A DNA stretch of 64,000 nucleotides, taken from positions 124,001 to 188,000 of the forward strand of contig JAIBDZ010000001.1 of NCBI GenBank assembly GCA_024685975.1, read 5' to 3'. The notes beneath the pieces are model-generated. The model saw only the letters and a list, made by a program, of their open reading frames with translations. It had not been told where the DNA came from and ran no database searches. A program made the position numbers and the translations under genes. Source of the DNA: Piscirickettsiaceae bacterium (lineage in GTDB: Bacteria > Pseudomonadota > Gammaproteobacteria > Nitrosococcales > Methylophagaceae). Of this stretch, positions 17,239 through 25,345 are shown piece by piece; within the stretch, counting starts at the first letter, position 1, and every line of letters begins with the position of its first letter.

Positions 17239-17522
17239 TTTTTGAAAATGAACCATTAAAAGCCATTGCATTGAAATATGATGGTGATAATGCACCGACT
17301 GTGACGGCAACAGGGGAAGGGGAAATTGCTGAAGAAATTATCCGCATTGCAAAAGAACATGGCGTACCACTGCGGCAAGATGGCTTATTAACGGGTTTAT
17401 TGAGTGAATTAGAATTAGGAGAAGAAATCCCTCCTGTTCTTTATCGGGTGATTGCTGAAGTCATTGCTTATGCTTATTTGGTATCCGGTAAAGTTCCTGT
17501 AAATAAAGAAAAAAGTGATTAA
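17235..17522 (+). CDS. FlhB C-terminal-domain homologue (FlhX type)
   Basis: 95-residue protein resembling only the cytoplasmic tail of FlhB/YscU export-switch proteins: KAIALKYDGDNAPTVTATGEGEIAEEIIRIAKEHGVPL..LLTGLLSELELGEEIPPVLYRVIAEVIAYAYLV. It has no membrane part and no NPTH cleavage motif, which full-length FlhB (31305-32441) does have. In other bacteria such free tails are called FlhX and can stand in for the cleaved FlhB fragment. Coupling with fliK through an ATGA overlap suggests a role in substrate-specificity switching. The precise role here is inference. Confidence 0.85.
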   Translation: MIFENEPLKAIALKYDGDNAPTVTATGEGEIAEEIIRIAKEHGVPLRQDGLLTGLLSELELGEEIPPVLYRVIAEVIAYAYLVSGKVPVNKEKSD

Positions 17523-17687
17523 TATCGATATCAATAAGTGAAGTTTCGTATTGCGAAAGAAGTCGTTTGAAAAGTGATATCTTATAATTTCCTTTACTTA
17601 GATCTTATTAAGTATTGATTTTTATGAAAAAAGAAGATATCGTTCAGTCGTATATAAAATGAAACCCTAGTGTGGTGATTTGATTTA

Positions 17688-19526
17688 ATGACTGCTCCTC
17701 AGCATTTTGAGCCAGAGCTTGACTCTGAGTTATCAACGACGTCGCAGGCTGCTCCTTTAACAGGATCGGATATTGCGTCGCTGCTGGACTCAAAAATTCT
17801 TGTGGCTGGCGCACGGGTATCAGATATCGCTTATCTGAAAACGATGCTAGAAATCAGTGGTTTTACTGATATCAAGGTTGCTCACAATGGCGAAGATATT
17901 CTCACTTGTCTACGACAAGGCATTGTTGATGATATTTGTAATATTGACTTAGTGGTATTAGATAGCAGCATTGATGGCATGACCGCACGTGACTTACGTA
18001 TGGTGATGAAGCAATTTGATGAGTGGCAATTAATTCCGATCATTTCGTTGACGGCTCAATCGCAATGGGATCACTCCCAAGCATTAACCGATTTAGGTTA
18101 TGGGGTGACAACGGTGCAATATCATCCCTTAACCGCTGAATCGTTTCCGCCATCGGTGATGACAGCGTTAGCGGTTAAAAAAGAGCGCGATCAAACGTAT
18201 CAGCAAGAAGTGGCTTTAAAAGATGAAGTCTCTGCGTTGAAAGTGATGGAAGCGCGACTCAAGTTTTCAATCGATCATGATGAGTTAACGGGTTTATCTA
18301 ACCGACGTAAATTAGAACAAGCGATTGAGTTGAGCTTGATCCAAGCCCGTAACTTTAATATCAGCAGTGTCTTGTTATATATCGACTTAGATCGTTTCAA
18401 AGTCTTAAATGATACAGAAGGACATGCGGCGGGGGATGCGTTACTGATTCAAATTGCTAATACGTTGCGTAGCTTCTTTTCACCGAATGATACTTTGGTT
18501 CGTATCGGCTCGGATGAGTTTGCGGTTTTGATTGATAATATTCAAACGCCAGTGGCCTTGAAAAAAGCAGAAGATGTGCGCTCGGCCTTAGATGGTTATC
18601 GCTTTGAACATATGGGTAATGAATATCACTTATCGGCGAGTATCGGAATGAAGCTCATTTCAGCCGATCATGAATTGATTGCCGGTGATATTTTATCGCA
18701 TGCTAACCAAGCGTGTTATACCGCCAAAGAGCGCGGCAGAAATCGAGTGCATTTGCATAATCCGGGTGACACTGAGATGCATAAGTTGCGTCATAATGTG
18801 CAATGGGCGCCACGGATAAGAACAGCCTTAAAAGATGAAAATTTCTTTTTAGAGTTTCAGCCTATTTATGCTGTGGCATCGAATATGATCAGCCATTATG
18901 AATGTTTGATTAGAATGAAAGATGAAGCGGGAACCATTTATTCTCCAAGTGAGTTTATTCCTGTTGCTGAAAAAATGGGGCTGGTTGAACAAATTGATTT
19001 GTGGGTGATTAATCATGTTTTTGATTTAATGAAAACCTTGCCTAATGAGATTGCCTTTAATATCAATTTATCAGCCAATATTTTCTTAGATCATCAACTC
19101 TATCCTTTAGTAGAACGAAAACTAAATGAAACGGCAGTGAACCCAAGCCGAGTGGTATTTGAGATTACAGAAACGTCCGCAGTCTCTAACTTTGATCAAA
19201 CGAAAGCAATGGTAAACCGACTGCGAGGCTTAGGATGTAGCTTTGCCCTAGATGATTTCGGTGCGGGGTTTAATTCGTATAATTATTTGAAATATTTTCC
19301 TGTTGATATGTTGAAAATTGATGGGGCGTTTATTACCAATTTAGAAAATGATGAAGTCGATCAAGTATTGGTTAAATCCATGATCGATGTCGCGCATCAG
19401 TTAGGGAAAAAAACCGTCGCAGAATTTGTAGAACGGCAAAGTACTATGGATTTATTGAAGTTGTTAGGCGTGGATTATATTCAAGGGTATTTAGTCGGCA
19501 AACCGCAATCTAATATTTTTGATTAA
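17688..19526 (+). CDS. Receiver-like/GGDEF/EAL cyclic-di-GMP protein
   Basis: 612 residues: a receiver-like domain (about 35-150), a coiled linker, a GGDEF domain (193-360) and an EAL domain (370-610). The receiver keeps Asp92 but lacks the acidic pair (ILVAGA) and has His146 where Lys is usual. The cyclase motif is GSDEF (274-278) with no RxxD inhibitory site, so synthesis is doubtful. The EAL domain keeps ExLxR as ECLIR (E405), N460, EITE (492-495), DDFGAG (522-527), Lys543, E579/E582 and Q599, so phosphodiesterase activity is plausible. It likely tunes motility. It lies beside the cheW-DUF2802 pair and converges on it. The 165-base gap before it shows no promoter I can support. Confidence 0.88.
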   Translation: MTAPQHFEPELDSELSTTSQAAPLTGSDIASLLDSKILVAGARVSDIAYLKTMLEISGFTDIKVAHNGEDILTCLRQGIVDDICNIDLVVLDSSIDGMTARDLRMVMKQFDEWQLIPIISLTAQSQWDHSQALTDLGYGVTTVQYHPLTAESFPPSVMTALAVKKERDQTYQQEVALKDEVSALKVMEARLKFSIDHDELTGLSNRRKLEQAIELSLIQARNFNISSVLLYIDLDRFKVLNDTEGHAAGDALLIQIANTLRSFFSPNDTLVRIGSDEFAVLIDNIQTPVALKKAEDVRSALDGYRFEHMGNEYHLSASIGMKLISADHELIAGDILSHANQACYTAKERGRNRVHLHNPGDTEMHKLRHNVQWAPRIRTALKDENFFLEFQPIYAVASNMISHYECLIRMKDEAGTIYSPSEFIPVAEKMGLVEQIDLWVINHVFDLMKTLPNEIAFNINLSANIFLDHQLYPLVERKLNETAVNPSRVVFEITETSAVSNFDQTKAMVNRLRGLGCSFALDDFGAGFNSYNYLKYFPVDMLKIDGAFITNLENDEVDQVLVKSMIDVAHQLGKKTVAEFVERQSTMDLLKLLGVDYIQGYLVGKPQSNIFD

Positions 19527-19897
19527 TGCAAATTATCTTGTTCACCATGCATGCGTTCAATCAAATGCGCTTCTTCATCACTTAAATTACAACTATCGAC
19601 TAACTGGCTTGATACGACCCCTTTTTTCGCTAAACGGATAGCGTGGTCGTAATTATGTTGTGGTGCGACACTTGCAGTCAGATTACCTTGTTGTTCTCTT
19701 AATTTTGACACGGCTTGTTCAAAAGCAATAATGCGATCATCGGTATGAACAGCACCACTGGTAAGGGCTGACAGTTGATTTTGCAAATCGCTGATGACTT
19801 CAGCTTGTTGTTGTTGACGTTTGTGCTGAATATAACAAAAAGCCAAACCGGCCATCGCGATAATCAAGCTAAAAGTGATGAAGATAAAAGTAAACAT
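19523..19897 (-). CDS. DUF2802 membrane-anchored coiled-coil protein
   Basis: 124-residue protein of the DUF2802 family, which follows cheW in polar-flagellum clusters of Pseudomonas and relatives. One N-terminal membrane helix (about 2-24) is followed by a Gln-rich coiled coil (about 26-75) and the conserved tail HNYDHAIRLAKKGVVSSQLVDSC..LSDEEAHLIERMHG. I choose the ATG at 19897, with AAGGA seven bases before it; a start 17 codons earlier would overlap cheW. Function unknown; a link to chemoreceptor-array or flagellar-pole organisation is a guess from context. It overlaps the convergent EAL gene by four bases. Confidence 0.83.
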   Translation of the reverse strand: MFTFIFITFSLIIAMAGLAFCYIQHKRQQQQAEVISDLQNQLSALTSGAVHTDDRIIAFEQAVSKLREQQGNLTASVAPQHNYDHAIRLAKKGVVSSQLVDSCNLSDEEAHLIERMHGEQDNLH

Positions 19898-19928
19898 AAT
19901 TGAGTCCTTGTCCGTTATGAATAACGGA

Positions 19929-20405
19929 TTATGGGGATGCGTTGTCAATCACATCTTGTTCGCTAATGAATTTATTAATATCGACTAGAATTAATAAACT
20001 ATCTTCGCGACTAGAAACGCCTTGAATGCAATAAGAGCTTTCGTCATTATTAATCGTTGGCGATGGTTCGATATCAGACTGTTTTAAATAAACGACCTCT
20101 GCAACGCTGTCGACCAATAAACCAATGACATTATCATCAACTTCAACAACGATAATGCGAGATAAATCATCCGATTCTTTAGGATCTAAGCCAAAACGCC
20201 TACGAGTATCAATAACGGTAACGACATTGCCTCGAAGATTAATAATGCCTAAGACATAGTCATGAGCACCTGGAACGGGAGCAATTTCAGTGATGCGCAG
20301 CACTTCTTGTACATGCATGACATCAATCCCATAGATCTCATTATCGAGATAATAGGTGACCCATTGCTGTACTTCATCATTTAATACTTGTTCGTTTTGA
20401 CTCAT
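19929..20405 (-). CDS. cheW: Chemotaxis coupling protein CheW
   Basis: Links chemoreceptors to CheA in the signalling array. With the ATG at 20405 (AAGGA eight bases upstream) the protein has 158 residues forming one CheW domain. Conserved runs are QQWVTYYLDNEIYGIDVMHVQEV, APVPGAHDYVLGIINLRGNVVTVID, and GLLVDSVAEVVYL. It begins a short transcript with the DUF2802 gene behind a sigma-54 promoter (20496-20511). It is cut off from motD by 204 bases that in Pseudomonas and Vibrio would be filled by parC and parP. Confidence 0.93.
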   Translation of the reverse strand: MSQNEQVLNDEVQQWVTYYLDNEIYGIDVMHVQEVLRITEIAPVPGAHDYVLGIINLRGNVVTVIDTRRRFGLDPKESDDLSRIIVVEVDDNVIGLLVDSVAEVVYLKQSDIEPSPTINNDESSYCIQGVSSREDSLLILVDINKFISEQDVIDNASP

Positions 20406-20495
20406 TACTTGATCCTTTAACACGACAATCCGTTCCTATTTTGCCTATTTATCGTGGGTCAAAATACTGACGATAACGTGTTTTTTTTAATAATA

Positions 20496-20511
20496 TGCAC
20501 GGTCTATGCCA
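20496..20511 (-). promoter_or_regulatory. Sigma-54 promoter for cheW-DUF2802
   Basis: On the minus strand TGGCATAGACCGTGCA keeps the invariant -24 GG and -12 GC with exactly ten bases between, and matches TGGCA and TGCA of the consensus. It would start transcription about 80 bases before the cheW ATG. RpoN with a FleQ-type activator is the usual control of polar-flagellar genes, but neither rpoN nor fleQ is in this window. Confidence 0.62.
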
Positions 20512-20609
20512 TTTTTATTTAAATGGATTGGATAAGATTAGTGTAGTCGTTTTTGCCGTAGATGCTAAGTTAAGGTAACGCCATTTTGGGGATAGCGTCA
20601 CGATTATCT

Positions 20610-21446
20610 TTAATTGGTGGTAATAGGAGCGACGGTCGTAGGTTGATTGATATCAAAGACTTCTAATGAACGTCGACTGTCTTGACTCCCTAAAACTACC
20701 AATACTACACGGCGATTTTTTTGTCTGCCTTCATCAGTACGATTATCTGCAATGGGTTTGAATTCGCCATAACCAATCGCTGACATTCTATCAGGGGCTA
20801 AACCAAACTGATCGAGTAGATGTACAACGCTGGCGGCTCTTGCTGCAGATAATTCCCAGTTAGAAGGGAAGCGGGGGGTATTAATCGGTTGATTATCAGT
20901 GAACCCTTCAACTTGTATAGGATTAGCGGATTGCCGTAATATTTCCGCGACCTTTCCGATGATCGGTACCGCATCTTTTGCTAGGCGTGATTCACCACTG
21001 TAAAACAGCACATTCGATTTGATTTCAAGCTCTAGCCAGTCTTCGCCCTTTTTCAGCGTGATATCTTCGTTTTTAATTTGTTCTAATAACACATCATTGA
21101 GCTGGTTGGAGATATCGTTGATGGTACGAATAGTGTCTTCTGGCACAATAGGGGCTGTGGGTAACTCGATGAGTTGTACTGGCTCAGGTGTATCAGTAGA
21201 ATTGGCTTTGTCATGCTGCTCACCATAACTTATTTCGCCAATCTGAATAGGGTCAATGGTTTTTTTGGGATCAGTGAAAACGGCTTCTAAACTATCAGAT
21301 AAGACTCTAAACTTACCGACATTCACAGACGAAATAGAATACATGACGACAAAAAAAGCGAACAATAGCGTGATGAAGTCGGCATAGGATACCAGCCAAC
21401 GTTCATGGTTAACGTGCTCCTCTTGTCTTTTTCTTCTACGCGCCAT
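20610..21446 (-). CDS. motD: Flagellar motor stator protein MotD (MotB family)
   Basis: Stator subunit that binds peptidoglycan and carries the ion-binding aspartate of the torque-generating channel. The 278 residues start with a basic patch MARRRKRQEEHVNHERW, then one membrane helix (18-40) with the essential Asp23 in SYADFITLLFAFF, a plug and linker, and an OmpA-like domain (about 150-262; VEGFTDNQPINTP..NWELSAARAASV, GYGEFKPIADN). It follows motC by two bases. The cheB-motC-motD order matches Pseudomonas, where MotCD is the second stator. No motAB is in the window, so whether this is the sole stator is unknown. Confidence 0.92.
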   Translation of the reverse strand: MARRRKRQEEHVNHERWLVSYADFITLLFAFFVVMYSISSVNVGKFRVLSDSLEAVFTDPKKTIDPIQIGEISYGEQHDKANSTDTPEPVQLIELPTAPIVPEDTIRTINDISNQLNDVLLEQIKNEDITLKKGEDWLELEIKSNVLFYSGESRLAKDAVPIIGKVAEILRQSANPIQVEGFTDNQPINTPRFPSNWELSAARAASVVHLLDQFGLAPDRMSAIGYGEFKPIADNRTDEGRQKNRRVVLVVLGSQDSRRSLEVFDINQPTTVAPITTN

Positions 21447-21448
21447 AA

Positions 21449-22189
21449 TTAATTTAAGTATGCCTGTAAACGACTTTCTATATTACGGGGATTATCGCCA
21501 TCTGCAATGCTGATCAAACCTTCAATTAACATCATTTGAATACGACTGCGTTGGTCGATAATCGCTTTTAATTTGCTGCTCATCGGTAAGAAAAATAAGT
21601 TCGCCAACCCAACACCATAAATGGTGGCGACAAAAGCGACGGCAATCCCTGAACCTAATGAGGCAGGGTCGGCGAGATTGCCCATGACATGGATAAGCCC
21701 CATTACCGCGCCGATAATGCCGATAGTCGGTGCATAGCCGCCCATCGCTTCATACACCTTGGCAGAAGCAATATCATTGCTTTCTTGGATATCTAAATCG
21801 GCTTCCATGATTTCTCGAATCAATTCAGGCTCAGCGCCATCGGCAATGAGTTGTAAGCCTTTTTGACTAAAGACATCTTCTTCATCCATCGCGGCTGATT
21901 CTAAACGCATTAAGCCTTCTTTACGTGCAATTTGATTCCATTCTAAGATGGAGTCTAATGTTGCTGTTGCTGATTGCTTAGGTGGTACAAATACCCAAGA
22001 GGTCATTTTGATTGCACGTAAAAAGGTGTTTAAAGGAGTTTGAAGCATGACGGCACCAATAGTCCCGCCTAATACGATAAGCATTGCAACAGCATTTAAG
22101 ATGGTGTCTAAATGTCCACCCTCTAAATATTGGCCGCCTAAGATGGCGCCAAGGCTGATTAAAACGCCGAGAATACTGAGAATATCCAT
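21449..22189 (-). CDS. motC: Flagellar motor stator protein MotC (MotA family)
   Basis: Four-helix stator subunit forming the ion channel with MotD. The 246 residues have helices near 5-22, 32-50, 148-170 and 178-202. The cytoplasmic loop (60-145) carries the charged residues that contact FliG. MotA-family features are EGGHLDTILNAVAMLIVLGGTIGAV and YAPTIGIIGAVMGLIHVM. Residue V at the periplasmic side of the last helices does not settle proton versus sodium use. It is separated from cheB by two bases and from motD by two, so it is part of the long fli-che transcript. Confidence 0.92.
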   Translation of the reverse strand: MDILSILGVLISLGAILGGQYLEGGHLDTILNAVAMLIVLGGTIGAVMLQTPLNTFLRAIKMTSWVFVPPKQSATATLDSILEWNQIARKEGLMRLESAAMDEEDVFSQKGLQLIADGAEPELIREIMEADLDIQESNDIASAKVYEAMGGYAPTIGIIGAVMGLIHVMGNLADPASLGSGIAVAFVATIYGVGLANLFFLPMSSKLKAIIDQRSRIQMMLIEGLISIADGDNPRNIESRLQAYLN

Positions 22190-22191
22190 AC

Positions 22192-23226
22192 TTACGAAGC
22201 CACTTCTATTAAATGTTGAGCAATATCATCTAAACCTAATACCTTATCGGCTAAATGTGCTTTTGCTATAGCCATGGGCATACCATAAATTGTACTGCTT
22301 TGTTCGTCCTGCGCCCAAATAGTCGCGCCGAGTTGTTTAAGCTGTGTGCAACCTTGTTTACCATCTTGGCCCATACCGGTCAAAATTAGTACGAGGGTTT
22401 GCTCAGGACAAAGAGGAACAATAGAACTTAAAGTGCTATCAATGCAAGGTTGATATGTGTCTTCTACATTGCTGGCTTTAATTGAGACAGTTAGGTTGGG
22501 CGCTTGCCCTTTGAGATACAGTTGTTGGCCGCCAGGGGCAATATACGCTGTACCACTTTGTAATGTTTCGCCGGTTTTAGCTTGTTTAATGTGAAGAGCA
22601 CATTGCGTGTCGAGGCGTTCAGCAAAAGAAGGTGTGAACGCAGCAGGCATGTGTTGCACGATAACAATAGGAATAGAAAAGTCAGCGGGTAGTAGGGATA
22701 GAATCTTTTGTAATGCGACAGGTCCACCGGTTGAGGTGCCAATGACGATAAGCTTGATGTCTTTGGAAGATCTTGACACTGGTTTTCTGGGTGGTGTGCT
22801 GATAGAAGTAGGTTGATTTTTTCTCTTATAATAGGCCGCGAGTTGGAGTATTTTTTGACATAGGCGTTGATGGGCATCATGTTGTTGCGATGAGACATCT
22901 TCAAAACGCTTGAGCATATAATCAAGTGCACCTGCATCCAATGCGGCTAAAGTTGATTTGGCACCAACAGTGGTCGTTGACGATAACACCAATACTGCCG
23001 TCGGGCTTTCAGCCATAATGCGTCTGGTTGCAGTGATCCCATCCATTTCCGGCATTTCGATATCCATAGTCACAATATCCGGTTTGAGTGATTTTACTTT
23101 CTCAATGGCTTCTTTACCATTGGAGGCGCTGCCGACGACTTTAAGAGACGGGTGTGCACTGATGACATCAAATAGCCTTTTACGGAAAAAGCTAGAGTCG
23201 TCAACAATTAATACCCGAATAGTCAC
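22192..23226 (-). CDS. cheB: Chemotaxis methylesterase CheB
   Basis: Response regulator that demethylates and deamidates chemoreceptor glutamates for adaptation. The receiver domain (1-120) has DD at 9-10 and phosphoacceptor Asp55 (IVTMDIEMPEMDG). The esterase domain (about 155-340) has the catalytic triad Ser165 (GTSTGGP), His192 (VQHMP) and Asp288 (LTGMGQDG), matching the E. coli positions. The start codon is GTG at 23226 with only a distant AAAGGG in front, so translation may depend on coupling to cheA eight bases upstream. No cheR lies in the window. Confidence 0.95.
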   Translation of the reverse strand: MTIRVLIVDDSSFFRKRLFDVISAHPSLKVVGSASNGKEAIEKVKSLKPDIVTMDIEMPEMDGITATRRIMAESPTAVLVLSSTTTVGAKSTLAALDAGALDYMLKRFEDVSSQQHDAHQRLCQKILQLAAYYKRKNQPTSISTPPRKPVSRSSKDIKLIVIGTSTGGPVALQKILSLLPADFSIPIVIVQHMPAAFTPSFAERLDTQCALHIKQAKTGETLQSGTAYIAPGGQQLYLKGQAPNLTVSIKASNVEDTYQPCIDSTLSSIVPLCPEQTLVLILTGMGQDGKQGCTQLKQLGATIWAQDEQSSTIYGMPMAIAKAHLADKVLGLDDIAQHLIEVAS

Positions 23227-23234
23227 GATAATAA

Positions 23235-25331
23235 TTAATACCCTTTACCTGCATAAGTCTGCATTAATTCAGGAAAATCAAGAATAAGCGCTATTCTACC
23301 ATCACCAGTAATGGTCGCACCTGCTAGTCCCTTAGTGCCTTGTAATAGATTACCTAACGGTTTGATGACAACTTCTTCTTGTCCGATTAATTGATCAACA
23401 ACAAAACCAACACGTTGAGTACCAATGTTGACTATGACAACGTGTTCTAATTGTGGTTCAGCTGATTTATCGTGTTGAACGAGGGAAGCATTTTCAGGCT
23501 CATTGACAAGCCAATGACGTAAATAAAAAAGCGGTAATGCTTTGTTACGAACATTAATAGTACGTTGCCCATCGACAGTATTGGTTTTAGACAAGTCGAG
23601 GTGAAAAATTTCATTCACATTGACCAGTGGAAAGGCAAAGATTTGTCGTCCTAACATGACCATAAGCGTTGGCATGATGGCTAATGTTAATGGCACTTTG
23701 ATTGATAAAGTCGTGCCTTTGCCTAAGTCGGAGTCAATATCAATGACACCGTTGAGCTTTGCAATAGATGTTTTAACGACATCCATGCCAACACCTCGTC
23801 CTGAGATATCGGAAATTTCTTTTTTCATTGAAAAGCCGGGAGCAAAAATCAGGGCATAACATTCTGATTCTGTTAACCTTTGAGCATACTCTTCATCCAT
23901 CATGCCTTTTTCGACAGCTTTTCTGCGTAAGACATTGGCGTCCATACCGGCACCATCGTCAGCAATGGTCAATAGGATATGGTCACCTTCTTGTGCCGCG
24001 GCAAGGACAATATGGCCCGTTTTGGGTTTGCCAGCAGCTTCACGAACATCAGGCATTTCAATACCATGATCGACAGCGTTTCTGACTAGATGTACAAGGG
24101 GATCAGCTAAAGCCTCAACCAAGTTTTTATCTAAATCTGTTTCTTCGCCGCGAAGCTCAAGATTAATGTCTTTATTCAGGCTTCGAGCTAAATCTCGGAC
24201 CACACGAGGGAAACGACCAAAAACTTTTTTGATAGGTTGCATCCGTGTTTTCATCACAGCGGCTTGCAAATCAGCTGTGACAACCGTCAGGTTATTGATT
24301 GCTTTGGCCATCTCTTCATGTTCGCTTGATCCTTCTAGCGTATTGATTCGATTTCTGACTAAAACAAGTTCGCCAACCATATTCATAATGTCATCTAAGC
24401 GGCTGGTATCAACACGGACGCTTGTTTCTGCTTGTTTTGCTGGGGCGGGAGCTGGCTTTTCTTTCTCTTTTTGGTTGGCGAGATTGGTTGCAGCAAGACT
24501 CGGTTTAATCTCAACGGCTGGTTTGTCGGTTTTGACGTTCTCAGTTTGAACCACTTCTGACGTGTTTGAGGCAGGCTCAGGTGTTTTCTGGTTTTCAACC
24601 GTCGTTTTTTTCTTGCCTTGTAACTCATCGAGTAAGGCTTCAAATTCTTCTTCAGTGATGTCTTCGTTACTATTTGAAGTTATAGCTGTTTGCTGAGCTT
24701 GTTTTGACGTGCCAGGTGCCTGATTGCCGTGTAATTCATTGAGGAGATTATCAAATTCTTCTTCTGATATTTCATCATTATTAACTGAGGTAGTGTTAGG
24801 CGTTTTTTTACCATGTATTTCGTCGAGTAAACTTTCAAACTCCTCGTCGCTGATGTCATCGCTGTCGCTGCTATCTGCTAGTGAAGCTGTTTCAGGTGTG
24901 GGGTCTGGCTGAACTGGTGTGACGGGGGCGGGAGAAGTGTGTTCTGTATTCAAATAATAAGCAAGATGTTTAAAAATAGCAGGATCGGCGGGACTTGGAT
25001 ATTGACCTGAACGTGTTTCTTTAAACATGGTGTTTAAGGTATCTAACACATGTAAAAAAGTATCCATCATATCGGCGTCAACAGTGCGTTCACCTTGACG
25101 GAGTATATTAAAGACGTCTTCACCTTGATGGCAAAGGTTGACCATATTATCTAAACCTAAGAATCCAGCACCACCTTTGATGGTATGGAAACCGCGGAAA
25201 ATAGCGTTCAGTAAATCACTGTCTTCTGGTTGACCTTCCAGCTCAACGAGTTGTTCGTTGAGACCTTCCATGATTTCATCAGCTTCAACTAAAAAGTCTT
25301 GTAAGATTTCATCATTGGTATCAAGCGTCAT
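23235..25331 (-). CDS. cheA: Chemotaxis histidine kinase CheA
   Basis: Kinase that phosphorylates CheY and CheB in response to receptors. The 698 residues comprise the P1 phosphotransfer domain (1-105, His49 in FRGFHTIKGGAGF), an acidic linker (130-300), P3 dimerisation (about 305-365), the P4 ATP-binding domain (about 370-550; HLVRNAVDHGIE, GDDGAGMD-like LTIADDGAGMD, SDISGRGVGMDVV) and the P5 CheW-like domain (555-695). I see no typical P2 CheY/CheB-binding domain. In its place the linker has three copies of an 18-residue acidic motif at 159-176, 187-204 and 224-241 (pattern DISDEEFESLLDEIHG). Central member of the fleN-fliA-che block. Confidence 0.95.
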   Translation of the reverse strand: MTLDTNDEILQDFLVEADEIMEGLNEQLVELEGQPEDSDLLNAIFRGFHTIKGGAGFLGLDNMVNLCHQGEDVFNILRQGERTVDADMMDTFLHVLDTLNTMFKETRSGQYPSPADPAIFKHLAYYLNTEHTSPAPVTPVQPDPTPETASLADSSDSDDISDEEFESLLDEIHGKKTPNTTSVNNDEISEEEFDNLLNELHGNQAPGTSKQAQQTAITSNSNEDITEEEFEALLDELQGKKKTTVENQKTPEPASNTSEVVQTENVKTDKPAVEIKPSLAATNLANQKEKEKPAPAPAKQAETSVRVDTSRLDDIMNMVGELVLVRNRINTLEGSSEHEEMAKAINNLTVVTADLQAAVMKTRMQPIKKVFGRFPRVVRDLARSLNKDINLELRGEETDLDKNLVEALADPLVHLVRNAVDHGIEMPDVREAAGKPKTGHIVLAAAQEGDHILLTIADDGAGMDANVLRRKAVEKGMMDEEYAQRLTESECYALIFAPGFSMKKEISDISGRGVGMDVVKTSIAKLNGVIDIDSDLGKGTTLSIKVPLTLAIMPTLMVMLGRQIFAFPLVNVNEIFHLDLSKTNTVDGQRTINVRNKALPLFYLRHWLVNEPENASLVQHDKSAEPQLEHVVIVNIGTQRVGFVVDQLIGQEEVVIKPLGNLLQGTKGLAGATITGDGRIALILDFPELMQTYAGKGY

Positions 25332-25345
25332 GATGTGTCATTCCT

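Noticed and set aside
24395-24643. Frame overlapping cheA on the same strand
   Set aside because: It lies inside the cheA linker in another frame; Lys-rich translation is a by-product of the acidic/Pro-Ala linker codons.
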